Notes: generated from the letters alone by a model not told the origin. A stretch of 64,000 nucleotides of DNA from Desulfocurvus vexinensis DSM 17965 (GCF_000519125.1 NZ_JAEX01000005.1:250501-314500); one strand, 5' to 3'. Counted from the first letter of the stretch, positions 1-11,671 are shown. Numbers and translations are program-made.

Positions 1-292
1 TGGCGGTGTCTTCGCCGTGGCGGGCGATGCACAGGTGCTCGAAGGGGAACGGGAAGAGGTGCGCCGGGGTCAGCTCCAGCTCCGGGGCCCCGTCGCCCAG
101 CAGGCTGGCGGCGGCGTGCAGGTTGGCCTCGGCCTGGCGCCAGCGGTCGTCGCCCTGGGTGCAGGGCATGGCCGGGGCGGTGTCCAGCCGGTTCCACAGG
201 ATGTAGGACAGCACCAGCCCGGCCAGGAACAGCGTGGAAGCGGCACTGGCCGCCAGCAGCCATCTGCGCAGCATGGGCCCGGCTCCGGCCAC
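1..292 (-). CDS. Hypothetical membrane-anchored protein, C-terminus outside window
   Basis: Partial gene, with only the N-terminal 97 codons or so inside the window. The chosen GTG start at 292 has AGGAGG six bases upstream; an in-frame ATG at 274 is the alternative. The N-terminus reads as a short Arg-containing segment followed by a hydrophobic stretch (about residues 10-32), so a signal anchor or uncleaved signal peptide with the remainder outside the cytoplasm is likely. After it comes a polar stretch with Cys and Trp. It lies 24 bases after the cimA stop on the same strand, so it is probably the last gene of that operon. I do not recognise the family. Confidence 0.55.
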   Translation of the reverse strand, partial: MAGAGPMLRRWLLAASAASTLFLAGLVLSYILWNRLDTAPAMPCTQGDDRWRQAEANLHAAASLLGDGAPELELTPAHLFPFPFEHLCIARHGEDTA

Positions 293-316
293 GGCGTCCC
301 TCCTGCCCGTGCGGGG

Positions 317-1932
<1,616 letters not shown>

Positions 1933-1933
<1 letters not shown>

Positions 1934-3168
1934 CAGCAGGCGTTCCGGACCTTGTCCAGCTCGAATTTGTCGTGCAGCGTGCGCACGGCCAGTTCGGTGT
2001 ACTTCTCCTCGATGAGGCAGGTGACCTTGATCTCGGAGGTGGAGATCATCAGGATGTTGATACCCTCGTCGTGCAGGGCGGCGAACATGCGCGAGGCCAC
2101 GCCGGAGTGCGAGCGCATGCCCACGCCGATGACCGAGACCTTGGCCACGCGCTCGTCGGTGAGCACGCCGGTGGCGCCCAGGCGGTGCTTGATGGCTTCG
2201 ATGATCTGGAGGGTCTCGTCCAGGTCGGCGCGCGGTACGGTGAAGGTCATGTCCGTGGTCTTGCCGTCGCGCGAGGTGTTCTGGATGATCATGTCCACCA
2301 CGATGCCCGCGTCGGCCAGGGGCGAGAACAGCGCCGAGGCCACGCCCGGGCGGTCCTGCACGTCCAGGACGGTGACGCGGGCCTGGTCCTTGTCGTATGC
2401 AATGCCCGAAACCAGAACGGCTTCCATGCTTTTATCCTCCTGGGTTACGAAAGTGCCGTTGCAGTCCGAGAAGGTGGAGCGGACGTGCACGGTCATGTTG
2501 TACTTCTTGGCGAACTCGACGGAACGGATCTGGAGCACCTTGGCGCCCATGCTGGCCATTTCCAGCATCTCGTCGTAGCTGATCTTGGGGATCTTGCGCG
2601 CCGTGGAGCACAGGTTCGGGTCGGTGGTGTAGACGCCGTCCACGTCGGTGTAGATTTCGCACACATCGGCGTTGATGGCCACGGCCATGGCCACGGCGGA
2701 GGTGTCCGACCCGCCGCGGCCCAGGGTGGTGATGCGCCCGTGGCAGTCCACGCCCTGGAACCCGGCCATGACCAGCACGTCGTGGCTGTCCAGCATGGCG
2801 CGCAGCTTGTCGCTGTTGATGCCCAGGATGCGGGCCTTGCCGAAGCGCGAATCCGTCTCCACCTCGGCCTGGAAGCCGAGCAGGGAGCGGGCCTTGAGCC
2901 CGGCGTCCTTGAGCAGCATGGCGAACAGGGCCACGGAAATCTGCTCGCCGGTGGAGACCAGCGAGTCCATCTCCGCCGCGTCGGGGCGCGGCGACCATTG
3001 GCGGGCCATGGCGATGAGCCGGTTGGTCTCGCCAGCCATGGCCGAGAGCACCACCACGACCTTGTTGGCCCCGCCGCAGTGCGCGGAGCGGACCTTGGCC
3101 AGCACCTGGCGCATGCAGTCCAGGTTGGCCACGGAGGTGCCCCCGAATTTCTGAACAATGATGCCCAT
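1933..3168 (-). CDS. lysC: Aspartate kinase
   Basis: Phosphorylates aspartate, the first step towards lysine, threonine, methionine and diaminopimelate. The 411-residue protein begins [15 protein letters not shown], the amino-acid-kinase nucleotide/substrate signature (residues 7-15). The catalytic domain runs to about 250 and two ACT domains follow (about 265-411), the usual feedback-binding module; length is typical of monofunctional aspartokinases. SD AGGAG lies in the end of tsaE, six bases upstream of which the tsaE stop falls, so the two are co-transcribed. Feedback by lysine and/or threonine is expected from the family but cannot be read from the sequence. Confidence 0.93.
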
Positions 3169-3174
3169 CTCGCT

Positions 3175-3696
3175 TCACTCCTGGGGACGGGTTTGCGGAT
3201 CTGGCGCACCGTAATCGATTGCCAGCGCGTGAAGGGTTTCCTTGGCCTTCTTTCCCGCCGCCGTCAAGACCACCGTGCGCACGGCGGCGTCTTCGGGCCA
3301 GCGCAGCAGCAGGTGCTCTGCGGGCCAGTGGGCGCGGTCCAGGTACTGGGCCCATTCCACCACCACCAGCAGCCCGGGGTCGTGCAGGTATTCCAGCAGG
3401 GTGTCGTCGGGCCCCAGGCCTTCCAGGCGGTAGAGGTCGAAGTGCGCGGTCTGCGGGTCGGTGGGGTAGAGGTTCATGATGTTGAAGCTCGGGCTGGACA
3501 CGCGGGCCTGCCCGCCGCCGGGCAGCGCGGGCGCCAGGGCGCGCACCAGGGTCGTCTTGCCCGCGCCCAGGCCCCCGGAGAGCAGCACGGCCTGGGCCGG
3601 GCCCGTGGCCAGGAGCGCGCGGGCCAGGGCCCGGCCCAGGGCCAGGGTCGCCGCCTCGTCGGGCAGCTCCAGGGTCAGGGTCGCGCGTTCACCCAT
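3175..3696 (-). CDS. tsaE: tRNA threonylcarbamoyladenosine biosynthesis ATPase TsaE
   Basis: P-loop ATPase that works with TsaB and TsaD to make t6A37 in ANN-decoding tRNAs. It is 173 residues with Walker A GGLGAGKTT at residues 41-49, then SSPSFNIMNLY and HFDLYRLEG, both characteristic of TsaE, and VVVEWAQYL as the Walker B-like strand. The family is often about 150 residues; the extra length is a C-terminal tail. An ATG at 3696 was chosen because it follows the upstream CBS gene by five bases and precedes the conserved fold; longer readings enter the neighbouring gene in another frame. Part of the pdxJ-acpS-nnr-CBS-tsaE-lysC-cimA operon. Confidence 0.9.
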   Translation of the reverse strand: MGERATLTLELPDEAATLALGRALARALLATGPAQAVLLSGGLGAGKTTLVRALAPALPGGGQARVSSPSFNIMNLYPTDPQTAHFDLYRLEGLGPDDTLLEYLHDPGLLVVVEWAQYLDRAHWPAEHLLLRWPEDAAVRTVVLTAAGKKAKETLHALAIDYGAPDPQTRPQE

Positions 3697-3701
3697 CGGG
3701 G

Positions 3702-4160
3702 CTAGGCCGGGCCGTCCAGCAGGGTGCGCAGGATGTCCTCCTTGCCGATGACGCCCACGAGCTTGCCCTTGTCCACCACGGGGATGGTGTGGAGCTTGCG
3801 GTCCACCATCAGGGTCGCCACCTCGGCGATGGGCGTGTCGGGCGCCACGGTCACGGGGTCGGGGCTCATGGCCTGGCCCACGGTGAGCGCGGCGATGCGC
3901 TCCATCTCGCGCTCCAGGTCGCGCGTGGACGACAGGGGGATCAGCCCGTCCAGCAGGGTGAAGACCGAGGGCAGGCGCAGGGTCTTCTGCTGGGCCACCA
4001 GGTCGCTCTGGCACAGCACGCCCACCAGGGCGCCGGAGGCGTCCACCACCGGCAGGCCGTTGACGCGCGCGTCCAGCAGGGTGCGGGCGGCGGTGGCGAT
4101 GTCGGCGTCGGGCGCCAGGGTGATGGGCTTGGGAGTCATGATATCCTTGGCCTTAAGCAT
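3702..4160 (-). CDS. Two-CBS-domain protein
   Basis: A 152-residue protein made almost entirely of a CBS pair: [21 protein letters not shown] opens the first repeat and GQAMSPDPVTVAPDTPIAEV the second, each ending with LPVVD/IPVVD and LVGV motifs. Such Bateman modules bind adenosine nucleotides and usually regulate a partner. No catalytic domain is attached, so the partner is unknown. The ATG at 4160 lies eight bases inside the end of nnr, so the genes overlap and are probably co-translated. Function beyond nucleotide or ligand sensing cannot be assigned. Confidence 0.82.
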   Translation of the reverse strand: MLKAKDIMTPKPITLAPDADIATAARTLLDARVNGLPVVDASGALVGVLCQSDLVAQQKTLRLPSVFTLLDGLIPLSSTRDLEREMERIAALTVGQAMSPDPVTVAPDTPIAEVATLMVDRKLHTIPVVDKGKLVGVIGKEDILRTLLDGPA

Positions 4161-5772
4161 CGGGGTCGTCCTCCGGGGTGAGCGTCGTTGGCATGGATTG
4201 CGGGAAATCGTCAAAGGCCGAAAGCAGGGCCCGGGGCAGGGCGGCGGCGATCTCCGAGGCCAGGGCCCCGCGCAGGGGCGCCCGGGCCTGCACGGCCTCG
4301 CCCGCCAGCCCGTGCCAGTACACGCCCAGGCAGGCGGCCTCGGCAGGGGGCAGGCCCCGGGCCAGCAGGCTGGCCGTGAGCCCGGCCAGCACATCGCCCG
4401 ACCCGGCCACGGCCAGGGCGGGCACGGCAAAGGGCGCCAGCCACGCGGCGCCCCCGGGCTCGGCCAGCACCGTGCCCGCGCCCTTGAGGGCCACCACTGC
4501 GCCCAGGCGCGCAGCCAGGGCCCGGGCCGCGCCGGGGCGGTCGGCCTGGATGGCCGCGGTGTCCGTGCCCGCAAGGCGCGCGGCCTCGCCGGGGTGCGGG
4601 GTGAGCACGGCGCAGCGCCGGGCCAGCTCCGGGCGCCGGGCCAGCCAGTACAGGGCGTCGGCGTCGGCCAGCACGGGCGGCAGGGACAGTTCGAGCAGTG
4701 CTTCAAGAAACGCCAGGGCGCCGGGCTCGCGGCCCAGGCCCGGGCCCAGGGCCAGGGCGTCGAAGCGCCCCAGGGCCGGGGCCAGCGCGGCGGCCAGGGC
4801 CGCGCTCCAGCCGTGGCCTTCGCCCAGGGGCAGGGTCATCACGTCGGGGCACCCGGCGCGGACCTCGGCGGCCAGGGCCCCGGGGCAGGCCACCGTGGCC
4901 AGCCCGGCCCCGCCGCGCAGGGCGCCCAGGGCCGCCAGCAGCGGCGCCCCCGTGAGCCCGCGCGAGCCGCCCACCACCAGCACATGCCCGGCGCGGCCCT
5001 TGTGCAGCAGCGGGTCGGGCTGCGGCGCCAGCAGGGCCGTGCCCGCGGTCAGCAGGGCGCAGCGCGCCGGGGCCTGGCGCAGGAGAAACCCGGGGATGCC
5101 GATGGGTTCGATGTGCAGTTCGCCCGTCCACGGCCCGGCCTCGGGCAGGGCCGTGCCCAGCTTGGCGGCCTGGAAGCAGACCGTGGCGTCGGCCATGACG
5201 GCCACGGGGCAGGGGCGGCCCGTGGCGCCGTCCAGGCCCGAGGGGATGTCCAGGGCCAGGACGAAGGCCTCGCGGCCCAGGCGGTTCACGGCCTGGACCC
5301 AGCCCTGGGCCTCGGGGCGCAGGGTGCCGGAAAAGCCCGTGCCCAGCAGGCCGTCCACGATGAGGTCCGGGGCGGCCCCGAAGTGGGCCAGGGCCACGGC
5401 CTCGGGGTCGCGCGCGCCCAGGCAGGCCACGGGCAGGCTCATGCGCCGGGCCAGGCGCAGGTTGGCCGCCGCCGCGCCCCTGTAGCGCCGGGCGGGCGCG
5501 GTATGCAGCACCAGCACCAGCGCCCCGGCGTCGGCCAGGTGCCGCGCGGCCACGAAGGCGTCGCCGCCGTTGTTGCCGCCGCCTGCCAGCACCAGGGCCC
5601 GCAGGCCCGGGGCGTCGCCCAGGGCGTCCAGGGCCACTTCGGCCCCGGCGCGCCCCGCATTTTCCATGAGCACTTCCTGGCGCAGGCCGAACTCGTGGAT
5701 GGCCGCGCGGTCCCAGGCGGCCATTTCGGCGGGCAGGGGCAGGGGCAGGGCGTGGGGGATGCGGCAGGTCAC
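4153..5772 (-). CDS. nnr: Bifunctional NAD(P)H-hydrate epimerase / ADP-dependent dehydratase
   Basis: Repairs damaged hydrated NADH and NADPH. The 539-residue protein fuses the YjeF N-terminal epimerase (to about 215), with GGNNGGDAF at residues 65-73, to a ribokinase-fold dehydratase (about 235-520). The second part carries [11 protein letters not shown] and AGSGDVLAG, where the Asp of GSGD is the expected catalytic base. Length is close to the usual fused form. The start overlaps the acpS stop by four bases. Neighbours acpS and tsaE are common genomic companions of this gene in many bacteria. Confidence 0.93.
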   Translation of the reverse strand: MTCRIPHALPLPLPAEMAAWDRAAIHEFGLRQEVLMENAGRAGAEVALDALGDAPGLRALVLAGGGNNGGDAFVAARHLADAGALVLVLHTAPARRYRGAAAANLRLARRMSLPVACLGARDPEAVALAHFGAAPDLIVDGLLGTGFSGTLRPEAQGWVQAVNRLGREAFVLALDIPSGLDGATGRPCPVAVMADATVCFQAAKLGTALPEAGPWTGELHIEPIGIPGFLLRQAPARCALLTAGTALLAPQPDPLLHKGRAGHVLVVGGSRGLTGAPLLAALGALRGGAGLATVACPGALAAEVRAGCPDVMTLPLGEGHGWSAALAAALAPALGRFDALALGPGLGREPGALAFLEALLELSLPPVLADADALYWLARRPELARRCAVLTPHPGEAARLAGTDTAAIQADRPGAARALAARLGAVVALKGAGTVLAEPGGAAWLAPFAVPALAVAGSGDVLAGLTASLLARGLPPAEAACLGVYWHGLAGEAVQARAPLRGALASEIAAALPRALLSAFDDFPQSMPTTLTPEDDPDA

Positions 5773-6146
5773 AGGCTCTCCAGGACGACCACGGCGGCGG
5801 CGGTGTCGCGGCCGTGGGTCAGGCTGACGTGGGCCCGGGCGCCGCCCAGGGCCCGCAGGCGCGCGGCGGCCCCGCCGGACAGGCGCAGCTCGGGCTGGCC
5901 CGAGGGCAGGCGCAGGATTTCCATGTCCTGGAAACCCACGCCCGAGGCGATGCCCGTGCCCAGGGCCTTGGAAGCGGCCTCCTTGGCGGCGAAGCGCGCG
6001 GCGAGGTAGGGCACGGCGCGCGCGGGCGGCATGGCCTCCAGCTCCGCCGGGGTCAGGATGCGGCGGGCGAAGCGGTTCCCGAAGCGCTCCAGGGTCGCCT
6101 CCACCCGCTCCAGTTCCACCACGTCCAGGCCCAGGCCGACGATCAT
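5769..6146 (-). CDS. acpS: Holo-[acyl-carrier-protein] synthase
   Basis: Transfers 4'-phosphopantetheine from CoA to apo-acyl carrier protein. The 125-residue protein has the Mg-binding Asp8 in GLGLDVVEL and the catalytic-metal Glu56 in [15 protein letters not shown], both diagnostic of AcpS, and ends with [16 protein letters not shown]. Size is that of the single-domain enzyme. It sits ten bases after pdxJ and overlaps nnr by four bases; the pdxJ-acpS pairing is widespread in proteobacteria. Confidence 0.94.
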   Translation of the reverse strand: MIVGLGLDVVELERVEATLERFGNRFARRILTPAELEAMPPARAVPYLAARFAAKEAASKALGTGIASGVGFQDMEILRLPSGQPELRLSGGAAARLRALGGARAHVSLTHGRDTAAAVVVLESL

Positions 6147-6156
6147 GGGCGGCCTC

Positions 6157-6882
6157 CTAGGCGGCGAAGGTGCGGATGATGTCGTTCATTTCCCGCACGG
6201 CCTGGGAGATGCCCACGAAGGCCGCACGCGCGATGATGCTGTGCCCGATGGAATATTCATTAATGCCGGGAACCTGGGCGAAGGGCAGGATGTTCACGTA
6301 GTTCAGCCCGTGGCCGAGGTTGACCCCCAGGCCCAGGTCGCGGGCCTGGGCCACGGCGGCCAGCAGGCGCTCCAGCTCGGCCTTGGCGGCGGCGGGGCTG
6401 GCGGCGTCGGCGTAGTGCCCGGTGTGCAGCTCGATGTATCCGGTGCCGGTCTGGGCGGCGGCCTCCACCTGGCGGGGGTCGGCGTCCACGAACAGGCTGG
6501 TTTCGATGCCCGCGTCCAGCACGGGGCGCAGGTAGTCGCGGATGAAGGCCGTGCGCCCGGCCACGTCCAGCCCGCCCTCGGTGGTCAGCTCCTCGCGCTT
6601 TTCGGGCACCAGGCAGATGATGTCGGGCCGGGTGCGCAGGCAGATGCCCAGCATCTCGTCGGTGGCGGCCATTTCCAGGTTCAGGCGCGTCTGCACCGTG
6701 GCGCGCAGCAGGTCGAGGTCGCGGTCCTGGATGTGGCGGCGGTCCTCGCGCAGGTGGCAGATGATGCAGTGCGCCCCGGCCAGCTCGGCCAGCAGGGCGG
6801 CGGTGACGGGGTCGGGCTCGGTGCCCCGGCGGGCCTGGCGCAGGGTGGCGATGTGGTCCACGTTGACGGCGAGGGACGGCAT
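6157..6882 (-). CDS. pdxJ: Pyridoxine 5'-phosphate synthase
   Basis: Final ring-closing step of DXP-dependent vitamin B6 synthesis. The 241-residue TIM-barrel protein begins [20 protein letters not shown], the PdxJ signature, and contains [24 protein letters not shown] and [10 protein letters not shown]. The ATG is preceded by AAGGA. It is the first gene of the seven- to eight-gene minus-strand operon that ends near position 1; a promoter-like sequence lies about 60-85 bases upstream. Confidence 0.95.
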   Translation of the reverse strand: MPSLAVNVDHIATLRQARRGTEPDPVTAALLAELAGAHCIICHLREDRRHIQDRDLDLLRATVQTRLNLEMAATDEMLGICLRTRPDIICLVPEKREELTTEGGLDVAGRTAFIRDYLRPVLDAGIETSLFVDADPRQVEAAAQTGTGYIELHTGHYADAASPAAAKAELERLLAAVAQARDLGLGVNLGHGLNYVNILPFAQVPGINEYSIGHSIIARAAFVGISQAVREMNDIIRTFAA

Positions 6883-6940
6883 GGGCGAAGTCCTTGTTGC
6901 GTTGCGGTTGCACGGCGGCGGCCCGGGGCCGCCCTCGTCG

Positions 6941-6968
6941 ATTCTGCTGAACCGACAGGGAAAGTCAA
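6941..6968 (-). promoter_or_regulatory. Candidate sigma-70 promoter for the pdxJ operon
   Basis: On the minus strand, TTGACT (6963-6968), a 16-base spacer and CAGAAT (6941-6946). Position fits the first gene of the operon. Read by eye only. Confidence 0.4.
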
Positions 6969-7039
6969 GGGGAAACGGCCCGGCCCGGGCCCCGGCCCGC
7001 CTGCGGACGTGACGCTTGCGCGGCGTGGTGCGCCGGGAG

Positions 7040-7068
7040 TTGACTAAGCCCGGGGGCGCGACTACCTT
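7040..7068 (+). promoter_or_regulatory. Candidate sigma-70 promoter for ugd
   Basis: TTGACT (7040-7045), 17-base spacer, TACCTT (7063-7068), giving a leader of about 65 bases before the ugd ATG. The -35 is good and the -10 is weak. Confidence 0.4.
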
Positions 7069-7139
7069 GGCGCTTCCCGCCCGCCGCGCGCGGGGGCCGG
7101 GGCCAACGCCAAGACTTCAAAAATCCAGAAGGACACCGG

Positions 7140-8477
7140 ATGAATATCTGCATCGTGGGAACCGGATACGTGGGCCTGGTCAGCGCCGCCTGCCTGGCCG
7201 AGATGGGCAACGACGTGCGCTGCGTGGACGTGAACCCCGCCGTGGTGGAGAAGCTGCGCGCCGGGCGGGTGCACATCTACGAGCCCGGCCTGGAAGACCT
7301 CGTGACCCGGGGCACCCGCGAGGGGCGCCTGACCTTCACCACCGAGCTGGCCGAGGGCCTGGCCGGGGCGCGGGTGGTCTTCATCACCGTGGGCACGCCC
7401 AGCCGCCCCGACGGCTCGTGCGACCTGAGCTTCGTGCATCAGGTGGCCCGCCAGATCGGCCAGACCATGACCGCCCCGCTTGTGGTGGTGGACAAGTCCA
7501 CCGTGCCCGTGGGCACCGCCGACCAGGTGCGCGAGCTCATCGCCGCCGAGCTGAAGGCGCGCGGGGCGGCCATCGCCTTCGACGTGGTCTCCAACCCCGA
7601 GTTCCTCAAGGAGGGCGACGCGGTGGCGGACTTCATGAAGCCCGACCGCGTGGTGCTGGGCACGGACAACGAGGCCGCCGCCGAGGTCATGCGCGCGCTC
7701 TACGCGCCCTTCGCCCGCACCCGCGACAAGCTCATCGTCATGAACGTGCGCAGCGCGGAGATGACCAAGTACGCCGCCAACTGCATGCTGGCCACCAAGA
7801 TCTCCTTCATCAACGAGATCGCGGGCATCTGCGAGCGCGTGGGCGCCGACGTGCGCATGGTCCGCCAGGGCATCGGCTCGGACCAGCGCATCGGCTACCA
7901 TTTCATCTACCCCGGCGTGGGCTACGGCGGCTCCTGCTTCCCCAAGGACGTGAAGGCGCTGATCAACACCGCCCGCGAGGCCGGGGTGGAGCCGCAACTG
8001 CTCGCGGCGGTGGACGAGGTCAACGACCGCCAGAAGCTGGCCGTGGCCAAGCGCGTGGAGCGCTACTTCGCGGACCAGGGCGGCGTGGCCGGGCGGACCC
8101 TGGCCCTGTGGGGCCTGGCCTTCAAGGCCAATACCGATGACATCCGCGAGGCGTCGTCCCTGAAGACCATCGACTACCTGACGAACCTGGGAATGAAGGT
8201 GCGCGCCTTCGACCCAGTGGCGGGCCCCAACGCCCGGCGCGAGCTGGCGGGCAACGCCCTGGCCGAGGTGGTGGACACCCAGTACGACGCCCTGGCGGGC
8301 GCCGACGCCCTGGCCGTGGTCACGGAGTGGAACCAGTTCCGCACCCCGGATTTCGAGCGCATCAAGGCCGCCCTGCGCGCGCCGGTGCTCTTCGACGGCC
8401 GCAACCTCTACAACCCGCGCGAACTGGCCGACGGCGGCTTCGCCTACTTCAGCATCGGGCGGCCCGACCCGCAGTAG
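7140..8477 (+). CDS. ugd: UDP-glucose 6-dehydrogenase
   Basis: Oxidises UDP-glucose to UDP-glucuronate with two NAD+, supplying cell-surface polysaccharide precursors. The 445-residue protein starts with the Rossmann motif GTGYVGL (7-13), has EFLKEGDAV near 154-162 and the catalytic cysteine in GYGGSCFPKD (Cys266), followed by the C-terminal UDP-binding domain. AAGGA seven bases before the ATG supports the start. It stands alone between divergent pdxJ and convergent antiporter genes, with a strong hairpin after the stop. GDP-mannose dehydrogenase is the close alternative; the motifs favour UDP-glucose. Confidence 0.92.
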   Translation: MNICIVGTGYVGLVSAACLAEMGNDVRCVDVNPAVVEKLRAGRVHIYEPGLEDLVTRGTREGRLTFTTELAEGLAGARVVFITVGTPSRPDGSCDLSFVHQVARQIGQTMTAPLVVVDKSTVPVGTADQVRELIAAELKARGAAIAFDVVSNPEFLKEGDAVADFMKPDRVVLGTDNEAAAEVMRALYAPFARTRDKLIVMNVRSAEMTKYAANCMLATKISFINEIAGICERVGADVRMVRQGIGSDQRIGYHFIYPGVGYGGSCFPKDVKALINTAREAGVEPQLLAAVDEVNDRQKLAVAKRVERYFADQGGVAGRTLALWGLAFKANTDDIREASSLKTIDYLTNLGMKVRAFDPVAGPNARRELAGNALAEVVDTQYDALAGADALAVVTEWNQFRTPDFERIKAALRAPVLFDGRNLYNPRELADGGFAYFSIGRPDPQ

Positions 8478-8530
8478 GCCGCCGGGCGGCCCGGCCCCGG
8501 AACCCGGGGCCCGGCCCACGACTGGAACGA

Positions 8531-8568
8531 CACAAGCCCCCCGCGACGCGCGTCGCGGGGGGCTTGTG
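8531..8568. terminator. Perfect 18-bp hairpin between convergent genes
   Basis: An 18-base stem (8531-8548 with 8551-8568) with a two-base centre, lying between the stop codons of ugd and the antiporter. There is no clear T-run on either side, so a bidirectional terminator is likely from position but not proven. Confidence 0.6.
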
Positions 8569-8598
8569 CGTTGTCCGCCGGGCGGGTGCCGGGCAGGC

Positions 8599-10605
8599 TC
8601 AGGCCGTTTCCGGCGCGGGCGCGGGGCGGGCCTGATGCTCCCCGGCGGGCGGGGCGACCAGGGCGCGGAAGGCCTTGGTCTGCTCGCGGGTGCCGATGAC
8701 GGCGGCGATGTCGCCGGGGTGCAGGGCGTCGTCGGGGCCGATGTTGGCCGTGAAGCCCTCGGGCCGCAGCACGCCGACGATGGAGGCCCCGGTGCGTGTG
8801 CGCACGGCCAGGTCCTTGATGGCCCGGCCCGCCGCCGGGCTGCCCGGGGCCACGCGCACCCAGTGCACGCAGAGCAGGTCGCGGGCGGCGCCCATGCGCG
8901 CGGCGGCCTCGTAGCCGGGGGTGCCCTCGTACAGGGCGGCGTACATCTCGCGGTGCAGCTCGTCGGTGAGCAATTGCACGTCCGTGGGCGGCATGCCCAG
9001 GCGCAACAGGCTCTGGCGGGCGAATTCCACCCCGGCTTCCATCTCGGGCTGGATGATCTCGCGCACGCCCATCTCCAGCAGGGCCAGCTGCTGCTCCTGG
9101 CCCGCCGCGCGCACGATGACCGGCAGCTCGGGGTGCTGCTCCGTGAGCCGCGCCACCACGGCCCGGGCCGTGGAGAAGTCCGGCGGGGTGACCAGCACGA
9201 GCTTGGCCCCCTCGGGGTTGGCCGCCTCCATGACGATCTCCTGCGTGGCGTCGCCGTAGACCACCGGCACCCCGGCGTCCTTGGCCATGACCATGGCCCG
9301 GTGCCCGGACTCGATGACCACGTAGGGGATGCCCTGGCGCGCCAGCAGCCGGGACACCAGCCCCCCGATGCGCCCGTGGCCGACGATGATGATATGGTCG
9401 GTCAGCTCCGATTCGGGCAGGTTGACGGTTTGCAGCGGCGCGCGCCCGCTGAAGCGGCGGACCAGGGCGTAGAGCGGGGCGGTCAGCCGCGAGGTGAACG
9501 GGGTCAGGATCATGGTCAGCACCGTGGTGGTCAGCAGCAGGGAGTACTGGTCCTGGCTGATGGCCCTGGCTTCGAGCCCGGCGCGGGCGATGAGGAAGGA
9601 CAGCTCGCCCACCTGGAACAGCCCCAGGCCCACGGCCAGGGGAATGACGTTGCCGTAGCCGAAGACCTTGGTCAGCCCGGCCATGATGGTGCCCTTGCCC
9701 AGGAAGACCAGCCCTGTGAGCAGCAGCACGATACCCAGATTGTCTATCAGGAAGCCGGGGTCGAGCAGCATGCCCACCGAGGCGAAGAACAGCAGGCCGA
9801 ATACGTCGCGCAGGGGCAGGATGTCCGCCAGGGCCTGATAGCCGAAGTCGGACTCGCTGAGCACCATGCCGGCCACGAAGGCCCCGAAGGCGAAGGACAG
9901 GCCGAAGAGGTAGGTGCCGTAGCCCACGCCCAGGCCGATGGCGCAGATGGTCAGCAGGAACAGCTCGCGCGAGCCTGCCCGGGCCACCCGGCCCAGCAGC
10001 CACGGGAAGACCCGCGTGCCCGCCACGACCATCAGCCCCAGGAACAGGGCCGACTTGAACCCCGCCCAGGCCAGGGCCGACAGCCCGCCCTCCGGGGTGC
10101 CGAGCTGGGGCAGGATGATGAGCAGCGGCACCAGGGCCAGGTCCTGGACCACAAGGATGCCGATCATGACCCGGCTGGACAGGGTGCCCATCCAGCCCTG
10201 GCTTTCCAGGGTCTTCAGGATGACCATGGTGCTGGACAGGGACAGCATGGCCCCCAGCCAGACCGAGGGCAGCCACTCCCAGCCCAGGCCCCGGCCGATG
10301 CCGTAGCCCATGGCCGTGACCAGCAGAATCTGGATCGGCGTGCCGATGAGCGCGATGCGCCGCACGGGCTTTAAGTCCTCGAAGGAGAATTCCAGGCCCA
10401 GGGCGAAGAGCAGCAGGGCCACGCCGATTTCCGCCAGCAGCTCGATGTCGTGGACGCTGGACAGCGTGACCAGCCCGGTGTGCGGGCTGACGAGGATGCC
10501 CGCCAGGATGTAGCCCAGCACCAGCGGCTGGCGCAGCCGCTGGGCCACCAGCCCGCCGAAGAGTGCGGCCACGACCACGAGGATGATGTCGGATGCGATG
10601 CCCAT
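8599..10605 (-). CDS. CPA2-family cation/proton antiporter with RCK and TrkA-C domains (Kef/YbaL-like)
   Basis: Integral membrane antiporter, probably K+ or Na+ against H+. The 668-residue protein has about twelve hydrophobic helices up to residue 390 or so, including the CPA2 signature region ([16 protein letters not shown]). A cytoplasmic NAD-binding RCK domain starting [20 protein letters not shown] and a C-terminal TrkA-C-type domain follow (about 560-650, [19 protein letters not shown]). The layout matches KefB/KefC and YbaL; no glutathione-specific feature can be judged by eye, so no symbol is given. An AGGA lies ten bases before the ATG. Together with the Trk and Ktr genes at 23-28 kb it makes a cation-homeostasis theme in the window. 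Confidence 0.87.
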   Translation of the reverse strand: MGIASDIILVVVAALFGGLVAQRLRQPLVLGYILAGILVSPHTGLVTLSSVHDIELLAEIGVALLLFALGLEFSFEDLKPVRRIALIGTPIQILLVTAMGYGIGRGLGWEWLPSVWLGAMLSLSSTMVILKTLESQGWMGTLSSRVMIGILVVQDLALVPLLIILPQLGTPEGGLSALAWAGFKSALFLGLMVVAGTRVFPWLLGRVARAGSRELFLLTICAIGLGVGYGTYLFGLSFAFGAFVAGMVLSESDFGYQALADILPLRDVFGLLFFASVGMLLDPGFLIDNLGIVLLLTGLVFLGKGTIMAGLTKVFGYGNVIPLAVGLGLFQVGELSFLIARAGLEARAISQDQYSLLLTTTVLTMILTPFTSRLTAPLYALVRRFSGRAPLQTVNLPESELTDHIIIVGHGRIGGLVSRLLARQGIPYVVIESGHRAMVMAKDAGVPVVYGDATQEIVMEAANPEGAKLVLVTPPDFSTARAVVARLTEQHPELPVIVRAAGQEQQLALLEMGVREIIQPEMEAGVEFARQSLLRLGMPPTDVQLLTDELHREMYAALYEGTPGYEAAARMGAARDLLCVHWVRVAPGSPAAGRAIKDLAVRTRTGASIVGVLRPEGFTANIGPDDALHPGDIAAVIGTREQTKAFRALVAPPAGEHQARPAPAPETA

Positions 10606-10714
10606 GCGGGTGCTGTCCTGGGTTGCGGGGTTTGCGGGAGGGCCGTGCGCCCCGCCGATGCGGGGGCGGCTTCCTGCCGCAGATACACCACGCCCCGCGC
10701 GCAGGCAACAGCAA

Positions 10715-10742
10715 GGCCCCGGTCCTTGCGGAATCCGGGGCC
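10715..10742 (-). terminator. Terminator-like hairpin after the 72-residue gene
   Basis: GGCCCCGG (10715-10722) pairs with CCGGGGCC (10735-10742). On the minus strand it is followed by TTGCTGTTG, only moderately T-rich. It lies 28 bases past the stop of the small gene. Confidence 0.45.
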
Positions 10743-10770
10743 TGGAGGGGCGTGGGCGCCTGGGGCCGGG

Positions 10771-10989
10771 CTACACGCCCAGGCCGCGCTTGCAGGAGCG
10801 GAATTGCAGCTCCTGCAGGATGATGCGTTCGTATTCCTGGGTCGGGGCTTCGCCGGAGTCGAACTCCTCGCCAAGCATCTTTTCCAGGAATTGCGTCTCC
10901 TCCCAGAAGTCGAGCAGCTCGTCGTCGCCCAGCGTCTTGATCTGCTCTTCGAGGGGGAAGTGGTGGGCCTGGGGGATGAAATTCGCCAT
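10771..10989 (-). CDS. Small conserved-looking hypothetical protein (72 aa)
   Basis: A 72-residue acidic protein beginning MANFIPQAHHFPLEEQIKTL, with DDELLDFWEETQFLEKMLGEEF in the middle and two cysteine-free helices suggested, ending in a basic QFRSCKRGLGV. The ATG at 10989 has AGGAGG ten bases upstream; a longer reading into the upstream region has no SD. No signal peptide or membrane segment. It is a stand-alone minus-strand gene divergent from cheW. The family is not recognised; the clear SD and the terminator-like hairpin after it argue that it is real. Confidence 0.6.
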   Translation of the reverse strand: MANFIPQAHHFPLEEQIKTLGDDELLDFWEETQFLEKMLGEEFDSGEAPTQEYERIILQELQFRSCKRGLGV

Positions 10990-11097
10990 GCGGTGCTGAC
11001 CTCCTGGGTGGCGCGCGGCTGGTATCACCGGAGACTACAGGAGCGGGACCAGAAGCGCAACCCGTTTGGCGAGAGGGCGTGCGGAGCTGAAAAAATC

Positions 11098-11126
11098 TTG
11101 CAACGTTTTTCGTTCAAATGTAATCA
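11098..11126 (+). promoter_or_regulatory. Candidate sigma-70 promoter for cheW
   Basis: TTGCAA (11098-11103), 17-base spacer, TAATCA (11121-11126) in a locally AT-rich patch, about 70 bases before the cheW ATG. Confidence 0.45.
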
Positions 11127-11197
11127 TGGGGCATTGAGAGGGAACACGCCCGGTTCCCGAACCATCTGGATGCACCCTCCCGGAAGGAGCGCGACTC

Positions 11198-11671
11198 ATG
11201 GACCAGAAGAAGAAACAGGACGCCGAGCTGATCCAGCTCGTCACGTTCAGCATCGGCGAAGAGGAGTTCGGCGTGGACATCCTCAAGGTGCAGGAGATCA
11301 TCCGGACCATGGAGATCACCAGGGTCCCCAAGGCACCTGATTTCGTCGAGGGCGTCATCAACCTGCGCGGCAACGTCATTCCCATCATCGACCTGCGCAA
11401 GCGGTTCGGCCTGGAGACCAGGGGCCACGACAAGCACACCCGGATCATCGTCATCGAGATCAACAACATGATCGTCGGGTTCGTGGTCGATTCCGTCTCC
11501 GAGGTTCTGCGCATACCCGCCAACACGGTGGAACCGCCGCCTCCCGTGGTCGCGGGCCTGGAGTCCGAGTACATCAGCGGCGTGGGCAAGCTCGAGGACC
11601 GGCTGCTCATCCTGCTCGACCTGGACCGGCTGCTGTCCGGCGAAGAAAAGGACGTGCTCTCCCTGGTCTAG
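11198..11671 (+). CDS. cheW: Chemotaxis coupling protein CheW
   Basis: Adaptor that links chemoreceptors to the CheA kinase at the membrane-associated array. The 157-residue single-domain protein has LVTFSIGEEEFGVDILKVQEI, the NLRGNVIPIIDLRKRFG signature and a C-terminal LILLDLDRLLS strand, all typical of CheW. The N-terminus is Lys/Gln rich. GAAGGAG precedes the ATG. No other chemotaxis gene is nearby, so its receptor set lies elsewhere; it is monocistronic between its own promoter and a rho-independent terminator. Confidence 0.95.
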   Translation: MDQKKKQDAELIQLVTFSIGEEEFGVDILKVQEIIRTMEITRVPKAPDFVEGVINLRGNVIPIIDLRKRFGLETRGHDKHTRIIVIEINNMIVGFVVDSVSEVLRIPANTVEPPPPVVAGLESEYISGVGKLEDRLLILLDLDRLLSGEEKDVLSLV

